Assembly: GCA_937892525.1 (NCBI GenBank)
Contig: CALAEV010000046.1
Span: 1-55,220, forward strand
Direction: 5' to 3'
Length of the DNA stretch: 55,220 nt
Origin: an uncultured Clostridia bacterium
GTDB lineage: Bacteria; Bacillota; Clostridia; Oscillospirales; Acutalibacteraceae
Part shown: in pieces, positions 16,801 through 23,485 of the stretch
How the letters are laid out: every line of letters begins with the position of its first letter
Numbering within the stretch: the stretch's first letter is position 1
Translations under genes and position numbers: made by a program
Notes under the pieces: model-generated
Seen by the model: the letters and a program-made list of their open reading frames with translations, nothing else
Database searches by the model: none
What the model was told of the DNA's origin: nothing

Positions 16801-18475
16801 TTATGTTAATGAAGGCGACTTAAAGAATTACGATGGCGAAAGCGCAAATAATTGGAGAGCATGGACTCCAATAGGCATGGGCTATGATTACAATGGCACC
16901 TTTGATGGCAATGGATATTATATTAATGGTCTTTATTACAATGATGAAAATGGGCAGGCAGTAGGCCTCTTCGGTGTAGTTGAAGGTGTTATTAAAAATG
17001 TAGGTATCAAAAATTCATATTTCCACGCAAAACAAGAGGTTGGTGGCATTTGTGGTACATTACAGGCTGAATTAGATGAAGATAAAGCAATAATCACAAA
17101 TTGTTATAGTGATGCAACAGTTACAGCAAAAAGAACTTATGTCGGTGGTATTTGTGGGCTTTCGGGTCATATTATCACTGATTGTTACAATACGGGAATA
17201 GTAACAACACACTTTAATCAAAGTGAATATGTTGGTGGTATTGTTGGCATGACAGACTCGATGGGGTTGGTATCAAATTGCTATAACACCGGTGATGTTA
17301 CAGGCATGTATTATATAGGTGGTATTGTAGGTGGCAATAGACCAAACGATGTTGTAAATTGCTATAACACCGGTAATATAACTGGATATTTCAGCTATGT
17401 TGGTGGTATTTGTGGTGCAAATGCAGGCAAGACTATAAATTGCTATAACACAGGTGATATTCTTTGTGGTGAAACGTGTGCTGGTGGTATTGTAGGGCAA
17501 GCAGGCAAAGAAGTTTTGAATTGCTATAACACAGGTAAAATAACATGTTATGTTTCTTTAGCTGGTGGTATTTGTGGTTGGACTGATACTAATATTACAA
17601 ATTGTCACAGTGTTGGTATGGTCGTTGGTATGGTTGAGAGTGGTGCTTATTGCATTGGAGCAATTTGTGGCAAGGGTGTCGTTGAATCAATGACAAACTG
17701 TTATTACTTGTCAGGTTGTGCAACTGATGGTGCTGGTGCTACACAAAATGGTTTAGGTGTAGCAGATTTAGGTGCTTTTGCAGAAGATGGTGCAGGAACA
17801 ATCGGTAAAACTGCAGATGAATTTGCAAGTGGCGAAATTTGCTATCTTCTTAATGGAGAAGAAGGAAAAGAAACTGCGCTTTGGAAACAAACAGTTGGCA
17901 CCGATGAATATCCTAAATTTGAAGGCGAAACCATTTATTATGGTGAAAATGATTCAACATACTACAACGGAATTATTGACCTAGATTTTTGGAAACATCA
18001 AATAAGATTTGATACAAATGCAGACGGAACTGATGCAGGTACATTTGATTTCCGTGTTCTTGCTTCAATGTCATCTGAAGATTTGCTTGGGGTATATGAT
18101 TCGGAAGCCTCTGCAGCAAAAGGCATTAAAGAAATTGGATTTATTATGACAAAAGGTGATAGTGCAACTAACTTCGATTATGCAGTTGCTAAAGCGACAG
18201 CGTTGGGAATAGGAAATGAATATACAAAAGTTCAACTTCAACGAATCTCAACTGGTTTTAATACAGTTGCAACTAGTGGTCATGATGACTATGTAATCTC
18301 TTGCTTAGTTACAGATGTTCCAAAAGCAGATAAAGGCATGTATCTTATGGCAATGGCTTATATGTGTTATGAAGATGCAAATGGTAATTTAATTTGGGAA
18401 TTCAGCCCAACAGTGTACACTGATACTTTTGAAGAAATGTATGATATGTATTATTCAAAAGCATTCCCATCATAA
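13811..18475 (+). CDS. Giant secreted GLUG-repeat protein with calcium-binding-type repeats
   Basis: The 1554-residue protein starts with a signal peptide (basic MKRTAKQ, hydrophobic core, cleavage probably after VAFA). A short Cys-rich segment CTCGSAYENGFCKNADCGAY follows. Three large modules begin with LYWFAEQV (residues about 91, 667 and 976); each contains FDGxGYxxxGLY and many VGGICG...NCYNTG units, the GLUG pattern expected to form a beta-helix. An acidic thrombospondin type 3-like stretch (about 487-589, many DxDxDG) likely binds calcium. A segment of the type F-x-SGExxxxLNG precedes modules 2 and 3 and recurs at the end. The C-terminal 165 residues form a distinct domain. There is no LPXTG, dockerin or membrane anchor. 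ATG 13811 has GGGAGG at 13798-13803. Confidence 0.88.
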   Translation: MKRTAKQILSIFLSLVVVLSSLTLVAFAEDSVCTCGSAYENGFCKNADCGAYEPAVETTGKYMVYVAKGDGGYRVTTNAVVYEISNAGQLYWFAEQVNSGTNLTINGVLMNDIVINTGDLINYDGTSANDWKVWTPIGNETTIHSGWFDGNGYTVSGLYFNDKTAVCVGLFGKCSGIIKNITVDNSYFVAANRVAGICGILDEHGLIENATNKATVLGYEFNTAGVCGNVFYSSLSGCKNFGKITSYSNNTGGICGSATGQTYSTGVSNSVYGCINYGDVTACNTNKALRDYTVVGGICGSNVSSSLSSCKNYGTITGEDKVGGICGHHYAYPNEIYDSHNFGDVVATGTNGVADAGGICGTASYDIRRCSNSGTITGNGNDVGGIVGSLIDEDILNCYNVGKVNGNANIGGIAGNQMEGSITYCHNYGEVKGTSNYVGAINGNNSFFSSNQRFVDYAFYLEGSAIDGSGFAQNGTGCETLGEAVADKDYDDNDDGILDVNDPNHIDCDTNNNGIPDINERDTDGDGTPDITDTNDDNDSYTDVNDRDDDGDDILDVNDPDHPDYDSDGDGFADSEDADDDNDGIPDVGPTSATKEFFESGEMAYILNGDKAGTSSATWEQKIGKEAYPNFTSDTVKYNEDEDKYYNDAPKLDTEVIYEIGTVEDLYWFAEQVKLGNDKINVVLTNDIVVNTGDLKNYDGVSENDWIEWIPIKEYKGVFDGAGHYISGLYTNDESADCVGFFDVVRGTVKNLSVVNSYFKGATIVGGIAGGIATYSNELGGIFNCYSDATVVSAGDYAGGIFGYGVVGIVDNCYNTGSVTSGGIYAGGICGLIDEITVSNCYNYGTVQGASKSVGAVCGGLIDSTVTNCYYLEGCAKDGNDVVQNGIGSETLGSTTTDTQSMTTVKTADQFASGEVCVALNGENSNTWKQTIGEDIYPNFIGGTVAYNETENKYYNAEPKLNSDGYYEITNEFELYWFAEQVNSGNNEINGILKNNIYVNEGDLKNYDGESANNWRAWTPIGMGYDYNGTFDGNGYYINGLYYNDENGQAVGLFGVVEGVIKNVGIKNSYFHAKQEVGGICGTLQAELDEDKAIITNCYSDATVTAKRTYVGGICGLSGHIITDCYNTGIVTTHFNQSEYVGGIVGMTDSMGLVSNCYNTGDVTGMYYIGGIVGGNRPNDVVNCYNTGNITGYFSYVGGICGANAGKTINCYNTGDILCGETCAGGIVGQAGKEVLNCYNTGKITCYVSLAGGICGWTDTNITNCHSVGMVVGMVESGAYCIGAICGKGVVESMTNCYYLSGCATDGAGATQNGLGVADLGAFAEDGAGTIGKTADEFASGEICYLLNGEEGKETALWKQTVGTDEYPKFEGETIYYGENDSTYYNGIIDLDFWKHQIRFDTNADGTDAGTFDFRVLASMSSEDLLGVYDSEASAAKGIKEIGFIMTKGDSATNFDYAVAKATALGIGNEYTKVQLQRISTGFNTVATSGHDDYVISCLVTDVPKADKGMYLMAMAYMCYEDANGNLIWEFSPTVYTDTFEEMYDMYYSKAFPS

Positions 18476-18489
18476 AAGGAGGCGCTATA

Positions 18490-18609
18490 ATGATGTATAC
18501 AACTCCAGATTTTGATATAACAAATTATGAGGTTGAAGATATCATTACTGCATCTTCACCAATCATAATTGATAACCAGGACCCAGACGGCGAGGGCTGG
18601 TGGGGCTAA
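18490..18609 (+). CDS. 39-residue acidic peptide of unknown function
   Basis: A 39-codon frame with a near-perfect AGGAGG site (18477-18482), 15 bp after the giant protein gene and before a terminator. The peptide starts MMYTTPDFDITNYEVEDI and ends DPDGEGWWG. It has nine acidic residues, no Lys or Arg, no Cys and no signal peptide. The pattern Tyr-x-x-Pro then an EDIIT-S segment recalls small proteins I have seen in gut Clostridia, but I cannot name a family. It could be a precursor of a modified peptide, a signal for the nearby kinases, or a partner of the giant protein. No maturation enzyme, AgrB-like protease or dedicated peptide exporter is nearby. Confidence 0.7.
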   Translation: MMYTTPDFDITNYEVEDIITASSPIIIDNQDPDGEGWWG

Positions 18610-18615
18610 AAGAAT

Positions 18616-18652
18616 AAAGGCTATTGGGGATTTTCTCCAATAGCCTTTTTGT
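18616..18652. terminator. Bidirectional terminator between peptide gene and GT2 gene
   Basis: AAAGGCTATTGG (18616-18627) pairs with CCAATAGCCTTT (18637-18648), followed by TTTT on the plus strand. On the minus strand the hairpin is followed by TTTATTCTTTT, so it can serve the convergent genes on both sides. Confidence 0.85.
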
Positions 18653-18661
18653 TTGTGCTTA

Positions 18662-19714
18662 TTAACTAATTATACTGAATAGTGTGGGTAATTGTTTCTT
18701 TACAAACGAAATTATTTTTGCAAGCGCTATACATAATGAAACATTTTTAGTTTTATAAATTTTTGCCATAATTCCGATTAGTCCACCACCGTGCAAGTGG
18801 TTTTCGAAATTCTTAAAACGCTCACTATTAAATTCTTTTGCCAAGAAGTCTTTTTGCTGTTGCGAATTCATCCGCGAGCGCTTATCAAGGTTTCTTTCAA
18901 GGGCTGAAAATACACAACGCACATATCTTAATGCAATAGTGTTAAGATTTTTATCATCAAGCATATTCCAATATTTAAACTGGTCGTACAACTTGTCTAT
19001 TTTCATCATAATATCATCAAAATATGTGGGTATAAAACTGCCTGTTGTACTGCCTGTATGCTTAATGTAGTGATATGGTGCAAAATCTAAAATGTTGCAA
19101 CTATCAATATCCATAAAAACATCAATATTGAAAATAATGTCTTCATTGAATTTCATTTTTGGAAAGACTGCACCGGTTGATTTCAAAAATTCTATATCAT
19201 ACATTTTGTTGCAAGGGTATCCGTACAAATCGACTAATTCAAGGGATAAAACCTCATTTCTTACTGATTGTTTATCTCTTAAGGTTTTATTTTCATAAGT
19301 TACTTTTTTTGTGTTGGCAACTTTTCCGTTGCGTTTAAGATATTCTTCTATTAATCCAAAAATAACAACTTTAGCAGGATTTTCACTTACTGAACTCACA
19401 AGAGTTTCAAGCATATTGCTGTCAAAGTAGTCATCAGCATCTAAAAAGCAAAGATATTTGCCTTTTACAACCTTCATAGCCTCATTTCGCGCATTGCCTG
19501 CGCCACCATTTTCTTTAAGGTGCAACACTTTGACTCTGTTATCTTTTTGAGAATATTCATCACAAATTGCACCACTGTTGTCAGGTGAGCAGTCGTCAAC
19601 AAGTAAAAGTTCAAAATCCTTAAAGCTTTGTGAAAGAACTGTTTCAACACTTTTTCTTAAATATTTTTCAGCTTTATATACAGGCATAATTATACTGATA
19701 TAAGGACTTGTCAT
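18662..19714 (-). CDS. Family 2 glycosyltransferase
   Basis: The 350-residue protein has a GT-A fold. The N-terminus ISIIMPVYKAEKYLRKSVET is followed by LLLVDDCSPDNSG, NGGAGNARNEA and the DxD motif in CFLDADDYFDS. It transfers a sugar from a nucleotide donor, probably at the inner face of the membrane during surface polymer assembly. The C-terminal 120 residues are basic and helical and could contact the membrane; no clear membrane span is seen. It is on the opposite strand to the export cluster, with an AGGAGG site. The acceptor and sugar are unknown. Confidence 0.9.
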   Translation of the reverse strand: MTSPYISIIMPVYKAEKYLRKSVETVLSQSFKDFELLLVDDCSPDNSGAICDEYSQKDNRVKVLHLKENGGAGNARNEAMKVVKGKYLCFLDADDYFDSNMLETLVSSVSENPAKVVIFGLIEEYLKRNGKVANTKKVTYENKTLRDKQSVRNEVLSLELVDLYGYPCNKMYDIEFLKSTGAVFPKMKFNEDIIFNIDVFMDIDSCNILDFAPYHYIKHTGSTTGSFIPTYFDDIMMKIDKLYDQFKYWNMLDDKNLNTIALRYVRCVFSALERNLDKRSRMNSQQQKDFLAKEFNSERFKNFENHLHGGGLIGIMAKIYKTKNVSLCIALAKIISFVKKQLPTLFSIIS

Positions 19715-19789
19715 AGTTGCACCTCCTATTTCTTAAATTATACTTTACAATATTGTTTGTGTCAATGATTTTAAGGTATTACAAACTAG

Positions 19790-19827
19790 TTACAACACTT
19801 GAAAAAGTTGTAATATAGTGATATAAT
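19790..19827 (+). promoter_or_regulatory. Promoter of the polysaccharide export cluster with inverted repeat
   Basis: TTGAAA (19799-19804) and a perfect TATAAT (19822-19827) are spaced by 17 bp. The inverted repeat TTACAAC (19790-19796) / GTTGTAA (19807-19813) brackets the -35 and may be an operator. Confidence 0.65.
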
Positions 19828-19869
19828 CAATATCGTATATAACTATGCTCAAAGAAAGCGAGAATTTTT

Positions 19870-20661
19870 ATGAAAAGATTTATAAGCGACCTTAAAAAAT
19901 TCAAAAGTTATACGCTTTATGCAGCAAAATCTGATATGAAAGCAGAAGTTGCAGGGTCATTTTTAAGCTGGATGTGGTGGATTTTAGACCCATTACTTTA
20001 TATGCTTGTTTATTCATTTGTTGCAGTGTATGTTTTTGGTAGTCGTGAGCCATATTTCCCTGTATTCGTTTTTATAGGTCTTAATACTTGGACCTTCTTT
20101 AGTAAAACAGTTAAAGCTGGCGTTAAACTTGTGCAAGGTAAAAAAAGTATAGTGACAAAAGTTTACATTCCAAAATTTATATTTATTCTTGAAAAAGAAG
20201 CTGTTTTTGGAATTAAGATGTTTGTATCATTTGCACTTACGGTAGTGTTTATGATTTTTTATCAGGTGCCGGTTACTTGGAAAGTACTTTGGGTAATTCC
20301 GTTATGGCTTTTATTGTTTATGATAACTTTTGCTTGCACAACAATTGTTACTCATTTCGGCGTTTTCGTTGAGGACCTTATGAATGTGCTTACAGTTGCG
20401 CTTCAACTTGGTTTCTATGTTTCAGGTATTTTCTATTCAATTGAAACAAGAATTCTTCCAAAAAGTGAAATCATAGGTAATCTACTCATTCACTGTAATC
20501 CTATTGCTCTTATTATGACCGATTTAAGAAGGGTTTTGATTTACAATCAAGAACCACACTACATTTCACTTGCAATCTGGGCGGTTGTTTCTATTATAAT
20601 TTCTGTAATCGGTTTAAGAACAATTTACAAACATGAGAACACTTATGTTAAAGTAATATAA
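19870..20661 (+). CDS. ABC-2 type polysaccharide export permease (Wzm/TagG-like)
   Basis: The 263-residue membrane protein has about six hydrophobic segments in the ABC-2 pattern. The start region LKKFKSYTLYAAKSDMKAEV precedes SFLSWMWWILDPLLYMLVYS, typical of Wzm/TagG-type exporters. The end contains SIIISVIGLRTIYKHENTYV, another hallmark of the group. It exports a lipid-linked polymer (teichoic acid or capsule-like glycan) with the ATPase encoded 15 bp downstream. Confidence 0.92.
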   Translation: MKRFISDLKKFKSYTLYAAKSDMKAEVAGSFLSWMWWILDPLLYMLVYSFVAVYVFGSREPYFPVFVFIGLNTWTFFSKTVKAGVKLVQGKKSIVTKVYIPKFIFILEKEAVFGIKMFVSFALTVVFMIFYQVPVTWKVLWVIPLWLLLFMITFACTTIVTHFGVFVEDLMNVLTVALQLGFYVSGIFYSIETRILPKSEIIGNLLIHCNPIALIMTDLRRVLIYNQEPHYISLAIWAVVSIIISVIGLRTIYKHENTYVKVI

Positions 20662-20676
20662 AAAGGAGGGACACAA

Positions 20677-21408
20677 ATGAGCGAAGCTGCTATTTCAGTA
20701 AAAGACGTAAAAATCAGATACCGTATGATGAATAAAATTTCATTCTTCAGAGCCTTGGTATCTCGTTCAACATATTCAAAAACTAAATATTTTGAAGCAG
20801 TAAAAGGTGTGTCCTTTGAAGTAGAGAAAGGACAGATTTTAGGTATTGTTGGTAAAAATGGTAGTGGTAAATCAACACTTCTTCGTGCAATCGCAGGTAT
20901 TTTTTCACCTGATGAGGGCGAGATTGATTTGCACGGCAATACTATATCCCTTCTTTCAATTGGTGTAGGTTTCCAGAATGCACTTTCAGGTCGTGAAAAT
21001 ATCTACCTTTCAGGCATGCTTTTAGGTTTCTCAAGAGATTTTATTGATGAAAAACTTGAAGAAATTATTGAATTTTCAGAGTTGGGTGATTTCATTGACC
21101 GTCCTGTAAAGTCATATTCAAGTGGTATGTATTCAAAACTCGCTTTCGCAATTACTGCAATTTTGGAAACTGATATTATGCTTATTGATGAGGTTTTATC
21201 AGTTGGTGATGCAAAATTCAAGAAAAAGAGTTATGCAAAAATGAAAGAACTTATTTCTAATGAGAACAGAACTGTTTTAATTGTTTCACATAACTCTGAC
21301 ACAATTAGAAAACTCTGTGATAATGTTCTTTGGATTCACGAAGGCAATATGAAAATGTACGGTACAACTGAAGAAGTTCTTCCTAAATATGAGGAATTTA
21401 TGAAATAA
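20677..21408 (+). CDS. ABC transporter ATPase for polysaccharide export (Wzt/TagH-like)
   Basis: The 243-residue ATPase shows Walker A GIVGKNGSGKST near residues 57-68, the signature KSYSSGMYSKLAFAI, Walker B IMLIDEVLSVGD and the switch His in LIVSHNSD. The N-terminal segment before Walker A (ISFFRALVSRSTYSKTKYFE) is typical of the Wzt/TagH group. It lacks the C-terminal carbohydrate-binding domain found in longer Wzt proteins. It pairs with the preceding permease and has an AAAGGAGG site. Confidence 0.93.
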   Translation: MSEAAISVKDVKIRYRMMNKISFFRALVSRSTYSKTKYFEAVKGVSFEVEKGQILGIVGKNGSGKSTLLRAIAGIFSPDEGEIDLHGNTISLLSIGVGFQNALSGRENIYLSGMLLGFSRDFIDEKLEEIIEFSELGDFIDRPVKSYSSGMYSKLAFAITAILETDIMLIDEVLSVGDAKFKKKSYAKMKELISNENRTVLIVSHNSDTIRKLCDNVLWIHEGNMKMYGTTEEVLPKYEEFMK

Positions 21409-21411
21409 ACT

Positions 21412-22413
21412 ATGAGTAATAAACCAATAGATTTTGTAATGATATGGGTTGACGGTGCCGACCCTGAATGGCGAAAAGAAAAAGCACAGTATGATGGTAG
21501 CGTTGTTACAAGTTCAAATAGCGAAGTTCGATACAGAGACTGGGATAATCTTCAGTATTGGTTCAGAGCAGTTGAAAAATATGCACCATGGGTTAATAAA
21601 ATCCATTTTGTAACTTGGGGGCATTTACCGGAGTGGCTTGACACAACTAACCCAAAACTTCATATCGTAAATCATAAGGATTATATTCCGGAAGAATATC
21701 TTCCAACATTTAGTTCACATACAATCGAACTTAACTTGCACAGAATTGAAGGTTTGGCAGAACAGTTTGTATATTTCAATGATGACACTTTCTTAAATAA
21801 ACCTGTAAATCCTGAAGATTTCTTCAAAAATGGTCTTCCTTGCGATACTGCTGCTGTACATTGTATCTATTTCGCAGATGATAGTGCAGGTCATTTTCAC
21901 GGTTCAGACATTGAGGTTATCAATGATAATTTCAATAAGCATCAGTGTATGAAACGCGACTTCAAAAAGTGGTTCAACCTTAAAAACGGATTCAAAAATG
22001 TAATCCGTACAGCACTTTTATTCCCTTGGCCGTGGTTCCCGGGAATGTATTGTCAGCACACACCTAACAGTTTGTTGAAATCTACTTTTGAAACTGTATG
22101 GGACAAGGCTTATGATACACTTCACGAAACTTGTCAGCACAAATTTCGTCAAAAAAGCGATGTTAACCAGTGGGTTATGAAATACTGGCAAATGGCAGAA
22201 GGTAAGTTTTGTGTGCGTGATGCAAACTTTGCACAGTGCTATCATATTGATAACGAAATGTTCAAAGATTTGTGTAAAGAGTTAGAGCAGAAAACACATG
22301 CACTTATTTGCATAAACGATACAATAAATACAGATAATTTTGAAGAGAAAAAACAGATAGTTATTGACACTTTTGAACGCAATTTCCCAGAAAAATCATC
22401 ATTTGAAAAATGA
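21412..22413 (+). CDS. Stealth family protein, copy 1 (sugar-phosphate transferase)
   Basis: The 333-residue protein has the conserved Stealth regions: IDFVMIWVDGADPEW (CR1), RYRDWDNLQYWFRAVEKYAP with NKIHFVTWGHLPEWL (CR2), then FVYFNDDTFLNKPV, CQHTPNSLLKSTFETVW and HKFRQKSDVNQWVMKYWQ (CR3/CR4). Stealth proteins are hexose-1-phosphate transferases that build phosphodiester-linked polymers; eukaryotic GNPTAB belongs to the same family. It starts 3 bp after the ATPase gene. It is followed by a second copy whose first 130 residues are almost identical. The sugar-phosphate moved is unknown. Confidence 0.92.
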   Translation: MSNKPIDFVMIWVDGADPEWRKEKAQYDGSVVTSSNSEVRYRDWDNLQYWFRAVEKYAPWVNKIHFVTWGHLPEWLDTTNPKLHIVNHKDYIPEEYLPTFSSHTIELNLHRIEGLAEQFVYFNDDTFLNKPVNPEDFFKNGLPCDTAAVHCIYFADDSAGHFHGSDIEVINDNFNKHQCMKRDFKKWFNLKNGFKNVIRTALLFPWPWFPGMYCQHTPNSLLKSTFETVWDKAYDTLHETCQHKFRQKSDVNQWVMKYWQMAEGKFCVRDANFAQCYHIDNEMFKDLCKELEQKTHALICINDTINTDNFEEKKQIVIDTFERNFPEKSSFEK

Positions 22414-22427
22414 AAAGAGGATTTTGA

Positions 22428-23438
22428 ATGAAACCCGATTTGAATAAACCAATAGATTTTGTAATGATATGGGTTGACGGTGCTGACCCTGAATGGCGAA
22501 AAGAAAAAGCACAGTATGACGGTAGCGTTGTTACAAGTTCAAATAGCGAAGTAAGATACAGAGACTGGGATAATCTTCAGTATTGGTTCAGAGCAGTTGA
22601 AAAATATGCACCATGGGTTAATAAAATCCATTTTGTAACTTGGGGGCACTTACCAGAGTGGCTTGATACAACTAACCCAAAACTTCATATTGTAAATCAT
22701 AAGGATTATATTCCAGAAGAATATCTTCCAACCTTCAGTTCACATACAATTGAATTGAATCTTCACAGAATTAAAGGTCTGGCTGAGCAGTTTGTGTATT
22801 TTAATGATGATAATTTTATCAACAGACCTGTAAAGCCAGAGGATTTCTTCAAAGATGGATTACCTTTAGATGTTGGCGCAATCAACTGTACTTATTTTGG
22901 TAAAGATAGCGCAGGATTTTTCCACGCTGCCGATTTGGTTGTAATAAATTCTCACTTTAAGAAAAAAGCCGTAATGAAGCAACATTGGAAAAAGTGGTAT
23001 CATCCTAAAAACGGATATATGAATGTGCTTAAAAACGTGTTGCTTTACCCTTGGCTTTGGTTCCCAGGATTTTATAACCAACATGTTTCAAATAACTTCT
23101 TGAAATCCACATTTGAAACCGTATGGGCAGAGGAGTTTGAAATACTCGATGAAACTTGTCGTCATAAATTCCGTAAAAATGGCGATGTTAATCAGTGGGT
23201 AATGAAATATTGGCAGTTGGCAGATGGCAAATTTAATGTGAGACGTGGGGATTTTGCATTTTGCTATCACGTAAAGCCAAAGAATTTCAATCGTCTTTGT
23301 GAAGATTTGAAAAATCAAATACATGCACTTATCTGTATTAACGATAATGCAAAAACAGAGGATTTTGAAGAGAAAAAACAGCAAATAATTGATATTTTTG
23401 AGGAAAAATTTCCTGAAAAATCATCATTTGAAAAATAA
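22428..23438 (+). CDS. Stealth family protein, copy 2 (sugar-phosphate transferase)
   Basis: The 336-residue paralogue of copy 1 has the same Stealth motifs, IDFVMIWVDGADPEW, FVTWGHLPEWL, FVYFNDDNFINRPV and HKFRKNGDVNQWVMKYWQ. From NKPIDF to YFNDD (about 122 residues) only one residue differs from copy 1 (Lys for Glu in LHRIKGLAEQ). The remainder, including LDVGAINCTYF and YNQHVSNNFLKSTF, diverges clearly. Both copies end FPEKSSFEK. AAGAGGATTTTGA is the ribosome site. Two transferases with different acceptor or donor specificity in one polymer repeat are a plausible reading. Confidence 0.92.
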   Translation: MKPDLNKPIDFVMIWVDGADPEWRKEKAQYDGSVVTSSNSEVRYRDWDNLQYWFRAVEKYAPWVNKIHFVTWGHLPEWLDTTNPKLHIVNHKDYIPEEYLPTFSSHTIELNLHRIKGLAEQFVYFNDDNFINRPVKPEDFFKDGLPLDVGAINCTYFGKDSAGFFHAADLVVINSHFKKKAVMKQHWKKWYHPKNGYMNVLKNVLLYPWLWFPGFYNQHVSNNFLKSTFETVWAEEFEILDETCRHKFRKNGDVNQWVMKYWQLADGKFNVRRGDFAFCYHVKPKNFNRLCEDLKNQIHALICINDNAKTEDFEEKKQQIIDIFEEKFPEKSSFEK

Positions 23439-23485
23439 AGGGGCTAAAATTTTCAATAAAATTTGAAAGAAAGAAGAAGGATTAA

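Noticed and set aside
14560..17600. Many short similar repeats that could suggest a CRISPR array
   Set aside because: They are in frame, of unequal spacing, and encode the GGICG...NCYNTG protein repeat.
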